Source: Heyndrickxia oleronia
GTDB lineage: Bacteria; Bacillota; Bacilli; Bacillales; Bacillaceae_C
Direction of reading: 5' to 3'
Length of the DNA: 64,000 nucleotides
Assembly (NCBI RefSeq): GCF_017809215.1
Contig: NZ_CP065424.1
Location: 4,936,501 to 5,000,500, forward strand
Made by a program: the position numbers and the translations under genes. The notes under the pieces were generated by a model that searched no databases, was not told where the DNA came from, and worked only from the letters and a program-made list of their open reading frames with translations. Every line of letters starts with the position of its first letter. Positions within the stretch are counted from its first letter, which is position 1. Below are positions 44,243 through 52,414 of the stretch, in pieces.

Positions 44243-45847
44243 TTACATTTGAGCAATAATGTTTGGTAGTGTAATAGGCAATTTACCTTCTACCTGCTTC
44301 TCACCATATATCGCTTCTGCTGCTGTTCTTAATGCAGGCGTTGTAAATTCATAAGTACAAATATACCCAGGAATATCAGGAAGATTCGATAAATCATAAG
44401 GACTTCTCGTTGCTACAACTATCACTCTTTTATTAACCTCGAAAACTTTTTCGACTAACTTTATTTGATTACTACCTTTCTGCGCTGATAATGTCGCAAT
44501 GATTACGGTATCGAATTGTTTGGCTTTTTTTGAGATTTCTTGTATTTCATCATCTGTTGGCGGGTTCGATAGTTTAACCACCTCTGCAGATGGGTGGATC
44601 TCTTTAATCGATTCACCTAAAGAAAAGGTAGAGTATCTTTTATCTTCAACCACCATTGTAGATATGTTTTCAGGATAAACCATTAATACCCTATTTGCTT
44701 TGTCATTTAATAACGGTAAAATCCCACCATCATTCTTGACTACTGTTACCCCTTGGCGATAGACCTCATTGACCATTTCTAAATGTTCCTTACCCCCCAC
44801 TAATTCTGGTACTTTTCCTTTTTCATTAAGAGGTATATCATCCCAATTTAAGTATGTTTCTTTCAGCTTAGTGATCCGACTTAGAGCAGACTCAATAACA
44901 CTATTTTCAATTTCCCCTGACTCTACTGCTTCAATAACTGCCTCAAGGGACCTTATTTGAGGAGTATAGTTATGTGAAATCATGACTAAGTCGACCCCTG
45001 CCTTAATAGCCTCTACTGCACCCTTTGGTGTTCCGAATGTTTCCGATACAGCTTTCATCTCCATGCAATCCGTTGTTACTACCCCGTCGAAATGTAGTTT
45101 CTCCCGTAGTAGACCACTGATAACCTTTTTAGATAATGTCGCAGGAAGACCTGCTTGGCTTTCTATCGCAGGGAAACAAATATGCGCAGTCATAACAGTA
45201 TCTGCTCCATTATTAATGCACTCTTTAAAAGGAAGTAACTCGGTAACTTCTAATCTTTCTAAATCATGTTCTATCGTTGGCAGATCTAAATGAGAATCTA
45301 CACTCGTATCACCATGTCCAGGAAAATGTTTTAACGTCGTGATAACTCCAGCATCCTGCATGCCTTTCATAAGTTGTTGACCTAATAATGAAACATTTGA
45401 TGGTGTCTCTCCAAAAGATCGTACACCAATAACAGGATTTTCAGCATTATTATTAACATCCAAAACGGGAGACAAATTCCAATTGATGCCCAAGGCTTTA
45501 AGTTCTTTCCCCGTAGCATTACCAACTTTAAAAGCGTTGTCTGGGTTATTAGTTGCTCCTAATAACATGGCACCTGGAAATACAGTAGTACCTTCGCCTA
45601 GTCTGCGAACGGCACCATTTTCCTGATCTGTACATATTAATAATGGATGTTTATGACCTGCTTCCTTAGCCTCCCTCTGCAATTCCGTAGTTAAATGAAG
45701 AACCTCTTCAGGTGTTCCAATATTTCTTCCAAATAAAATAATGGCACCTAAATGATAATCTCGGATTAATTGTTTAATTTCAGGTGTAGCTTCTTTTCCA
45801 TTAAAACCAAATACCATTAATTGACCTACTTTTTTCTTTAAGTCCAA
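44243..45847 (-). CDS. nagZ: Beta-N-acetylglucosaminidase NagZ (GH3), leaderless
   Basis: 534 residues. The GH3 barrel has KHFPGHGDT (173-181, catalytic His in the flexible loop), DSH at 184-186 and nucleophile Asp260 in VTTDCMEM. A C-terminal Rossmann-like domain is present, as in B. subtilis NagZ but unlike the short Gram-negative enzyme. It removes GlcNAc from the non-reducing end of GlcNAc-MurNAc fragments. B. subtilis NagZ is exported; here the protein starts with the barrel (MDLKKKVGQLMVFGFNG) and no leader. TTG start at 45847 lies seven nt after GGAGG. Confidence 0.9.
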   Translation of the reverse strand: MDLKKKVGQLMVFGFNGKEATPEIKQLIRDYHLGAIILFGRNIGTPEEVLHLTTELQREAKEAGHKHPLLICTDQENGAVRRLGEGTTVFPGAMLLGATNNPDNAFKVGNATGKELKALGINWNLSPVLDVNNNAENPVIGVRSFGETPSNVSLLGQQLMKGMQDAGVITTLKHFPGHGDTSVDSHLDLPTIEHDLERLEVTELLPFKECINNGADTVMTAHICFPAIESQAGLPATLSKKVISGLLREKLHFDGVVTTDCMEMKAVSETFGTPKGAVEAIKAGVDLVMISHNYTPQIRSLEAVIEAVESGEIENSVIESALSRITKLKETYLNWDDIPLNEKGKVPELVGGKEHLEMVNEVYRQGVTVVKNDGGILPLLNDKANRVLMVYPENISTMVVEDKRYSTFSLGESIKEIHPSAEVVKLSNPPTDDEIQEISKKAKQFDTVIIATLSAQKGSNQIKLVEKVFEVNKRVIVVATRSPYDLSNLPDIPGYICTYEFTTPALRTAAEAIYGEKQVEGKLPITLPNIIAQM

Positions 45848-45862
45848 ACCATTCCCTCCAAT

Positions 45863-46564
45863 CTATAGTTCAAAGCCCGGAATAATAGACCCCTTTCTAA
45901 CATTCGCTCCAACAGGAAACTTCAGAGTTTGTGCATATTGGGTTCGATTCACACATCCTCTCACCGTGCCTAGTGCTTTATAGTAATCATAATAACGAAA
46001 GGACTTTGAATTCATAATGAACCAATAATTGGACAATGCTTCTAAATATGTATCAAACTCCTCCGATACATCAATGAAAACATCTGGTTCATATCCCTCC
46101 ATATCCTCCCAGTTTTCACTATGGTAAAAGCCGTAATAATGGGGTGGCAGTCCGTCTAAGTCAAATCCAGGGAGACCAGCCTTAAGTTGAGCAGCTTGAA
46201 CAATTTTGGGACATAGTGCATGGTCTGGGTGGATACTATTCACCCAATGGGTAATCACCACATTAGGTTTAAGCTTTCGCATTAAAGTTGCTACCTTTGT
46301 AATAGTTGCATCATCACAGGTCAATTCTGCATCTTTATAATCTAGAGTTATACTTTTGCCCCCTAGAATTTTAGCGACTTTTTCGGCCTCTTCTATTTTT
46401 TGTATTCTATAGTCTTCTACTGAAATGTTTACTGGATTTCCTTTTTCACCTGCAGTTAAATGAACAAAGGTTACCTCATGCCCGGCCTTCGCATATTTAT
46501 GTGCAATCGCTCCAGCCTGTATTTCCGCATCACCACAATGAGCACCTAAAACCACTAAATGCAT
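45863..46564 (-). CDS. PIG-L/LmbE-family deacetylase with altered active-site motif
   Basis: 233 residues. The usual HPDD/HADD motif reads H9-C10-G11-D12: the zinc ligands His9, Asp12 and the later His in HPDHA are kept, but the first Asp of the pair, the usual catalytic base, is Gly. It is in an operon between nagZ and the AmiE-type gene, so the expected substrate is an N-acetylated amino sugar or disaccharide from peptidoglycan or chitin. Bacillithiol synthesis is unlikely because BshB2 is encoded elsewhere in the window. ATG follows TTGGAGG. Confidence 0.8.
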   Translation of the reverse strand: MHLVVLGAHCGDAEIQAGAIAHKYAKAGHEVTFVHLTAGEKGNPVNISVEDYRIQKIEEAEKVAKILGGKSITLDYKDAELTCDDATITKVATLMRKLKPNVVITHWVNSIHPDHALCPKIVQAAQLKAGLPGFDLDGLPPHYYGFYHSENWEDMEGYEPDVFIDVSEEFDTYLEALSNYWFIMNSKSFRYYDYYKALGTVRGCVNRTQYAQTLKFPVGANVRKGSIIPGFEL

Positions 46565-46582
46565 AATGATACCTCCAAATTG

Positions 46583-47620
46583 TTAAAAGTAAGAACGAAT
46601 CAAATTATGTAAGCGAGGACGTAAACGGATAATGCTATCCTTTCTCCCTAAATGAACACGATTGGTTAATAAGATGACATGGAGCTTTATTTCTGGATCA
46701 AACCAAATACTAGTTCCTGTAAAACCCGTGTGTCCATAAGAGTTATTGGAAAACAAATCTCCACATGAGGAATATGTGTCACTCTTTAGCATCCAACCTA
46801 ATCCTCTATATTCCTTATCAAATGGAGTGAAATTTTGCTTTGCTAATGAAAGAACTGAACTTGATAAAATTCGCTTGCCTTTATACAATCCTTCGTTTTC
46901 AATCATCAATGCATAATTTCGTAAATCTTTAATTGTAGAGAATAAACCGGCATGACCGCTTATTCCTCCCATACTTTCTGCGTTTTCATCATGAACAATG
47001 CCCGCCTTATAATCACCAATTGTTTCATTAAACTCTGTTTCAGCATATTGCTCACGATTATGCTTTGGGTTAAATCCTGTATCTTTCATTTCAAGCGGAT
47101 TGAAAATTTCCCTTTGAATAAAGTCTTCAAATTTTTCTTTTGTGACAATTTCAATTATTTTATATAGTAGAATGAGTCCAAGATCGCTATATACTACCTT
47201 TTCACCAACTTTTGATGTCAAAGGTTCTCGACATATTTTCTCGATTATCTGATCTTTATTTAACTTTTCTTTGTAAAACGGTCGATGTGCTGGAAGTCCT
47301 GATGTATGGGTTAATAAATGCCTTAAAGTGATTTCTTTGATGTGGAAATTTGGAAGATAGAAATGAACTGAGTCGTCAAGTCTGATTGTACCTGTTTCTA
47401 TTAATTTCAATATAGCTGGTAATGTAGCGACTACCTTTGTCAAGGAAGCAAGGTCAAATACTGTATCATTATGCATAGGCTTTTTCTCTGGATATACAAC
47501 ACGATTTCCTATCGATTCTTGTAGAAGCGTTTGACCTTGGTGGGTAATCTGAATAACAGCACCTGGAATATTCCCTAAAAGAATCTCATGCTGGAGGAAT
47601 TGAATCACCTTATTTTTCAC
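46583..47620 (-). CDS. amiE: AmiE/YbbE-type serine hydrolase (muramyl-L-alanine amidase candidate), leaderless
   Basis: 345 residues of the class C beta-lactamase-like family with SLTK (59-62) as catalytic Ser/Lys, YSDLG as the second motif and YGHTGFTGT as the third. In B. subtilis, AmiE (YbbE) lies beside nagZ and cleaves the peptide from MurNAc after NagZ has removed GlcNAc. No signal peptide is visible here, unlike the exported B. subtilis enzyme. GTG start at 47620 overlaps the end of murQ. AmiE is the best fit from context; other esterase functions of the family cannot be excluded. Confidence 0.75.
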   Translation of the reverse strand: MKNKVIQFLQHEILLGNIPGAVIQITHQGQTLLQESIGNRVVYPEKKPMHNDTVFDLASLTKVVATLPAILKLIETGTIRLDDSVHFYLPNFHIKEITLRHLLTHTSGLPAHRPFYKEKLNKDQIIEKICREPLTSKVGEKVVYSDLGLILLYKIIEIVTKEKFEDFIQREIFNPLEMKDTGFNPKHNREQYAETEFNETIGDYKAGIVHDENAESMGGISGHAGLFSTIKDLRNYALMIENEGLYKGKRILSSSVLSLAKQNFTPFDKEYRGLGWMLKSDTYSSCGDLFSNNSYGHTGFTGTSIWFDPEIKLHVILLTNRVHLGRKDSIIRLRPRLHNLIRSYF

Positions 47621-48539
47621 AGGTTACTGTGCCTCCTTTCGCCTTTTCAATTGCCTCATGAACAAATCCATTTGTAACATCCAGTAAATGTTTGGCTTTT
47701 TCAAAGGAAACTCCACCGAGAAGCATAACGATTGCTGGCTTTACTTTTTGATCGGTCTTATTTAATATGTTTGCTGCTTCTGTATAGCTAACTCCTGTAA
47801 TGTTTTTCACAATATTTCTAGCTCTTTCGATGAGTTTGATGTTACTTGGATTCAAATCAACCATCAAATTGCCGTATACTTTGCCAAGTTTTATCATCGT
47901 AGCTGTAGTAAACATATTTAACACCATTTTTTGTGCAGTAGCAGATTTTAGGCGAGTCGAGCCTGTTAATATTTCCGGGCCAACGATTACTTCAATACCC
48001 AAATCAGCATAATGACTAATTTCAGCTTGTTCATTACATGAAAGTGCAATGGTTTTTGCGCCTATACTTCTGGCATATTCTAGTGCGCCAATAACATAGG
48101 GAGTTCGACCACTGGCGGCTATTCCGACTACTATATCCATTTCTTTTAGTTGTCTATCTTGTAAGTCTTTTGCTCCATTCTCTCTATTGTCTTCTGCCCC
48201 TTCTACAGCGGTAAACATGGCTGTGTTGCCGCCTGCTATAATTCCCTGTATCAATTCAGGAGGAGTGCAAAATGTTGGTGGACATTCCGAAGCATCAAGG
48301 ACACCTATTCTTCCGCTCGTTCCGGCACCAATATAAAATAATCTTCCTCCATTTGATAGAGCCGTATAGATCAACTCAATTCCTACTGATATTAATGGAA
48401 GGACCTTTTTTACTGAAGCAGCAACAGTGTAGTCCTCATCATTCATCAGCTCGATAATTTCTAATGTCGAAAGTTGATCAATATTATTTGATCGATTATT
48501 TGTTTGTTCTGTCATTAATGTTGAAAGATTTACTTTCAT
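47610..48539 (-). CDS. murQ: N-acetylmuramic acid 6-phosphate etherase (first copy)
   Basis: 309 residues from the ATG at 48539 (AAAGG nine nt upstream). SIS-domain lyase with LFYIGAGTSGRIGVLDASEC, FTAVEGAEDN with the catalytic Glu, and GPEILTGSTRLKSATAQKM. It splits MurNAc-6-phosphate into GlcNAc-6-phosphate and D-lactate. Downstream, it overlaps the AmiE-type gene. A second etherase is encoded at 60.6-61.5 kb and is clearly diverged in sequence, so this is not a recent duplication. Confidence 0.93.
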   Translation of the reverse strand: MKVNLSTLMTEQTNNRSNNIDQLSTLEIIELMNDEDYTVAASVKKVLPLISVGIELIYTALSNGGRLFYIGAGTSGRIGVLDASECPPTFCTPPELIQGIIAGGNTAMFTAVEGAEDNRENGAKDLQDRQLKEMDIVVGIAASGRTPYVIGALEYARSIGAKTIALSCNEQAEISHYADLGIEVIVGPEILTGSTRLKSATAQKMVLNMFTTATMIKLGKVYGNLMVDLNPSNIKLIERARNIVKNITGVSYTEAANILNKTDQKVKPAIVMLLGGVSFEKAKHLLDVTNGFVHEAIEKAKGGTVTCEK

Positions 48540-48598
48540 TTCCACACGCCTTTCCAAGCATTACGTAATACTCAAGATAAGAATACTTATTAATAGGT

Positions 48599-49558
48599 TT
48601 AGTCTAAACTTTTACTATATTTAGCATAGCTTTTCCATTTGGTATAACCTAGTTTCCCATAGAAATCTACCAACCCCGTCCAATCTATGACAATATCATT
48701 AATCCCACGTGATCGAAGGACGGCAATTCCAGCTTCCACGATGGCTATACCATAACCTTTCTTTCTTTCCGAAGAATCTACACCTAGAGGGCCAATTCCA
48801 CCTAATGCTCGATTCAATAGAGGTGACCAGTACACATTTTGAGCAATAAATGGTGATTCGGGGTCATTTACTCGGCAAAAACCTATGATTCTATTATTCT
48901 TTTTCAAGACTACAAATTCACGTCCTGTTCCACCTTTATTAAAATAGTGGAGGGCCTCATATTCCCACCTACCCGGAAAACAGCGATGTAAGAAGCTTAA
49001 TAGTTCATCCTTTTCCATTTCTTTAAGTAAAGTAAAATCTACTTTATCCTTAATGGGCATTGGTGAAGTTAATTCTTTACTATAGTGGGAGATTAAATCA
49101 TAATCATAGCCATTATTTATATATCCTTGTTTTTCAAACCATGGGTTAGTCGCTTTACATTCAGAGGGAATTCCAGGGAAATAATGCCATGGGTCCCTAC
49201 CTAATAATATTTCCTGAACACCGGCTACTGCTAATGCATTTTCTGCGTGTTCTAGTAACTTTTGGCCGATCCCCTGATTTCGATGATCTGTTGCAACTAA
49301 GAGAATTTGAATCCATCCAACCCTATTACTTAATTGAACAGGGCAATTATCCTCATTCCATTTCTTAGATACTACAAATCCTATAATTTTATTATCATTA
49401 TCAAGAGCGATGGCAGAACCTGATAAATAAATATTTTTATCATCAAAGCTATTTTGCTTAAATAACTCTTCCCTCATTGGATAATGCTTACCGAGTTCTT
49501 CATTCCATAAATTTACTAATTCCTTTAGTTTCCCCTCATCCCAATTGGTTAAGCGCAA
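48599..49558 (-). CDS. Double-GNAT N-acetyltransferase in the salvage cluster (second copy)
   Basis: 319 residues from the TTG at 49558, which lies eight nt after AAAAGGGG; a GTG three codons earlier is an alternative. Two GNAT domains: VATDHRNQGIGQKLLEHAE in the first half and GVDSSERKKGYGIAIVEAG in the second. Layout and length resemble the protein at 36.9-37.8 kb, but sequence identity is low by eye. First gene of the murQ-amiE-deacetylase-nagZ transcription unit. Acceptor unknown; glucosamine or muramic acid units from N-deacetylated peptidoglycan are a reasonable guess. Confidence 0.72.
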   Translation of the reverse strand: MRLTNWDEGKLKELVNLWNEELGKHYPMREELFKQNSFDDKNIYLSGSAIALDNDNKIIGFVVSKKWNEDNCPVQLSNRVGWIQILLVATDHRNQGIGQKLLEHAENALAVAGVQEILLGRDPWHYFPGIPSECKATNPWFEKQGYINNGYDYDLISHYSKELTSPMPIKDKVDFTLLKEMEKDELLSFLHRCFPGRWEYEALHYFNKGGTGREFVVLKKNNRIIGFCRVNDPESPFIAQNVYWSPLLNRALGGIGPLGVDSSERKKGYGIAIVEAGIAVLRSRGINDIVIDWTGLVDFYGKLGYTKWKSYAKYSKSLD

Positions 49559-49662
49559 GTTTTTCACCCCTTTTCTTTCGTACGTAAAAAAAAATAATAA
49601 AAAACAGTCACAATACATGTAATATTATTTCAGAAACATCAAAAATAAAATTCTCTAAATAA

Positions 49663-49676
49663 TGGTAGCGCTGTCA
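49663..49676. promoter_or_regulatory. LacI/CcpA-type operator upstream of the GNAT-murQ operon
   Basis: TGGTAGCGCTGTCA has the central AGCGCT and flanking AATG/CATT symmetry of LacI-family sites and matches the CcpA cre consensus with one mismatch. It lies about 105 nt upstream of the operon's first gene. CcpA control would give glucose repression of the salvage genes. Confidence 0.5.
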
Positions 49677-49789
49677 TTTATTTAAAGAATTTATAAATCC
49701 TGATATAAGTAATTATAATTAATATTCATCATTTTTCAACTATTTTTAAAATAAAATTACACTTTTTTATTTTTACTGACTAATGAAAG

Positions 49790-50554
49790 TTACCATATAT
49801 CTTTTAATTCATTTAGTGAAGATACGATAATATCCGGAATAGGAGATTCAGTTAGCGAATTTAATTGATGTTGTGTTTCCCTTTTCCATTTCGATTCTAA
49901 GATTTTTTTTATTTCTACATCCTTACTTCTTTGGTCAGCCTTAATTATAAGTAAGTGATATGGTAGCTGACGATAAATAAAAACTGAATAAATCCCAAAT
50001 GCATTCGCTAATTGAACATCATCATCCAGTCTGTCACCTATATGTGCTATGATTTCTCCATCCTTAGTAAGTGATTGAAGAATTCTATGATCTGGCTTAC
50101 CATACCCTACTTGATCAGGTGTAATAATTCTTTCAAAATAGCGAGTCAGTCCTAATTCCCTCATTACAGGATATTGATATTTATAAAAGCCATTTGTTAC
50201 AGCTGCCAATGAGTACCCTCTTTCTTTTAAATATTCAAGAACAGATAAAGACTCATCCTCTAAGAGATAAACTTTTGGAAAGGTTGAATGTTTTTCCACC
50301 AATTCTTCTATATTGATGCGTAACTCTAATTGCTGTTTTCTAATATGTTGTTCAACGATGTCATCCCAGTCGTAAGCTTCTACGGTTCTTTTATTTTTCA
50401 CTCTTAAATAATGTTCATTAAAAAGCTCTTGAATAACATTATATTCATAGCTGCATTTATCTATAATATTCCTCTGTACCTCTGGAAAAACATACTTTAC
50501 GAATGGATTTTGCATAATTGTCCCATCCAAATCAAATGTTAGCCATTTTTTCAT
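49790..50554 (-). CDS. HAD-superfamily hydrolase
   Basis: 254 residues: motif I TFDLDGTIMQNP, motif II in AAVTNGF, motif III Lys in GYGKPDH, motif IV HIGDRLDDDVQLA; a helical C1 cap. Overlaps the upstream permease gene by ATGA, so it belongs to importer 2. A sugar phosphatase role is likely. In Pseudomonas a HAD enzyme (MupP) dephosphorylates MurNAc-6-phosphate in peptidoglycan recycling, but nothing in this sequence proves the same substrate. Confidence 0.8.
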   Translation of the reverse strand: MKKWLTFDLDGTIMQNPFVKYVFPEVQRNIIDKCSYEYNVIQELFNEHYLRVKNKRTVEAYDWDDIVEQHIRKQQLELRINIEELVEKHSTFPKVYLLEDESLSVLEYLKERGYSLAAVTNGFYKYQYPVMRELGLTRYFERIITPDQVGYGKPDHRILQSLTKDGEIIAHIGDRLDDDVQLANAFGIYSVFIYRQLPYHLLIIKADQRSKDVEIKKILESKWKRETQHQLNSLTESPIPDIIVSSLNELKDIW

Positions 50555-51372
50555 TTCATCGCCCCCGATGTAAGTCCTTCAATAAATTGTTTAGAAGCAA
50601 ACAAAAAAGCTATGATCATGGGTAAAGATGATATGGATAGCCCTGAAAACAGTAAGTTCCAATCCGTATCATATTCACCAAATAACGTTAACATTCCTAG
50701 TGGAATTGTACTTTTATCATCATCATGAATAAAAATTAGTGGGTAAAAAAAATCATTCCACACACTAATTAAATTAACAATCCCAACGATGGCTAAAGGG
50801 GGCTTCATTAACGGTAAGATAATCTTGTAATACACCTGAAATTCATTACAACCGTCAAGACGTGCCGACTGGTCTAAATCTTTTGGTAGCGAACGAAAAA
50901 ATCCATAAAACACAAAAACTGCAAAGGGAATCCCACCAGCAACATATATAATTACAAGTGAAGAAAGAGAATCCAGTAAATTTAATTTCATCATAATCAT
51001 ATAAAGAGGAAGAATAGCCAATTTCATAGGAAGCATTAGACCAAGCATAAAGAAAAATAGAATGTAAGTATTCCATTTATAAGCATATCTTGATAAATAA
51101 TATGCTGCTAAAGAGGATACAAAAAGGATGAGAAAAATGGAAAGTGCACTAACATAGATGCTATTCCATAAATAACCGCTAAAGTTCACTTTATTCCAAA
51201 CAGTTAAGTAATTTTCAAGAGAAAAAGATTTAGGTAACCCTAGCGGTGAAGTTAATATTTCTAAGTTTGATTTAAAGGAAGATACAATCATCAAGAAAAC
51301 TGGATACAAAGCTAAAAAGGAAAAGATTAATAAAATTGTATACTTAATCGTTTGTGGAAATCTTTTTATCAT
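50551..51372 (-). CDS. CUT1 sugar importer permease, MalG type (importer 2)
   Basis: 273 residues from the ATG at 51372, preceded by AGGGAGG; the frame is open 90 nt further but without a ribosome site and over the end of the other permease gene. Six membrane segments, EAA loop DQSARLDGCNEFQVYYKIIL, C-terminal FIEGLTSGAMK. Pairs with the next permease. Confidence 0.88.
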   Translation of the reverse strand: MIKRFPQTIKYTILLIFSFLALYPVFLMIVSSFKSNLEILTSPLGLPKSFSLENYLTVWNKVNFSGYLWNSIYVSALSIFLILFVSSLAAYYLSRYAYKWNTYILFFFMLGLMLPMKLAILPLYMIMMKLNLLDSLSSLVIIYVAGGIPFAVFVFYGFFRSLPKDLDQSARLDGCNEFQVYYKIILPLMKPPLAIVGIVNLISVWNDFFYPLIFIHDDDKSTIPLGMLTLFGEYDTDWNLLFSGLSISSLPMIIAFLFASKQFIEGLTSGAMK

Positions 51373-51385
51373 CAATTTTCCTCCC

Positions 51386-52339
51386 TTATTGTTCAAATTC
51401 CCTCTTTTTGAAGAAAAATAATATGATGGCAGTTGCTGCTGCAATAATAAGAAATAAAACAACTGCTAAAGCTGATCCTAAACCAATGGCTTCACCACCA
51501 TCAACAGTTCCGAATGCTAAACGGTAGAAATAGGTAGCTAATACATCTGTTGAATAATAAGGGCCGCCTGATGAGCCTTGCATGGCAAAAATTAATTCGA
51601 ATGTCTCAAATGAACCGATAAAGGTAAGTATTGTTTCAATCATAATGGCTGGCATGATCATTGGTATCGTAATCTTCAGTATCATGGTTAGACCTTTTGC
51701 ACCATCCATTTTCGCTGCCTCAAAAATATCCTCAGGAATCGCTTGAAGACCCGCAAGGAATATTAAGATGGCAAAGCCTAAACCATACCAACTATTCACT
51801 AAAATAATTGTATATAATGCCGTGTCGGGATCCCCTAACCAAGGTTGTGCTAAACTCTCTAGACCTATTATTTTTAAGAATGTATTAAGTGCACCATATG
51901 TCGGATTAAGGATTAAGCTAAATAGAAAGCCTACTACAATGACTGATAAAAGTTTTGGTACAAATAATACGGTTTTAAAAAACTCCTTGCCTTTTATTTT
52001 ACTATTGATGATTAACGCTAATATAAATGCAACGATTAATTTCGTTAAAACGGTCCCAATAAAAAAAATGATATTATGCCAAAAAGCATTATTAAATGTT
52101 TCTTTAAAAGGGGATTCAGTAAAAAGGCGAACAAAATTTTCTAACCCTATAAATGAATCCTTATGCATTCCTTTAAAGGAGAAAAAACTATTTAGGAAGG
52201 CAGACAAGATTGGATATATTTGAAATACGATATAAAAAAATAGGGCCGGCATTAAAAATAAGTGAACAAGATGTTTTCTAGGATACCTTGCTTTTCTTAT
52301 TGCAGGCATATATTTCACATCTTTTTTCTGTTCATTCAT
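51386..52339 (-). CDS. CUT1 sugar importer permease, MalF type (importer 2)
   Basis: 317 residues from the ATG at 52339 (GGGGGGAG seven nt upstream). Six membrane segments and EAA loop FEAAKMDGAKGLTMILKITI. No ATPase gene follows this permease pair, unlike importer 1. Confidence 0.88.
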   Translation of the reverse strand: MNEQKKDVKYMPAIRKARYPRKHLVHLFLMPALFFYIVFQIYPILSAFLNSFFSFKGMHKDSFIGLENFVRLFTESPFKETFNNAFWHNIIFFIGTVLTKLIVAFILALIINSKIKGKEFFKTVLFVPKLLSVIVVGFLFSLILNPTYGALNTFLKIIGLESLAQPWLGDPDTALYTIILVNSWYGLGFAILIFLAGLQAIPEDIFEAAKMDGAKGLTMILKITIPMIMPAIMIETILTFIGSFETFELIFAMQGSSGGPYYSTDVLATYFYRLAFGTVDGGEAIGLGSALAVVLFLIIAAATAIILFFFKKREFEQ

Positions 52340-52364
52340 GACTTCTCCCCCCTTGTTAAGGACC

Positions 52365-52402
52365 ATATTCAGTTAAGCCTAAAATTCAGCTTAACTGAAT
52401 AT
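52365..52402 (-). promoter_or_regulatory. Intercistronic hairpin between binding protein and permease genes (importer 2)
   Basis: Perfect 14-bp stem ATATTCAGTTAAGC / GCTTAACTGAATAT with a 10-nt loop and no U-tract. Same place and presumably same function as the hairpin in importer 1, but unrelated in sequence. Confidence 0.75.
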
Positions 52403-52414
52403 AAATAAAGGTGT

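Noticed and set aside
50851..51076. 73-codon minus-strand frame inside the importer 2 permease
   Set aside because: It is out of frame within a clear permease gene and has no own ribosome site.
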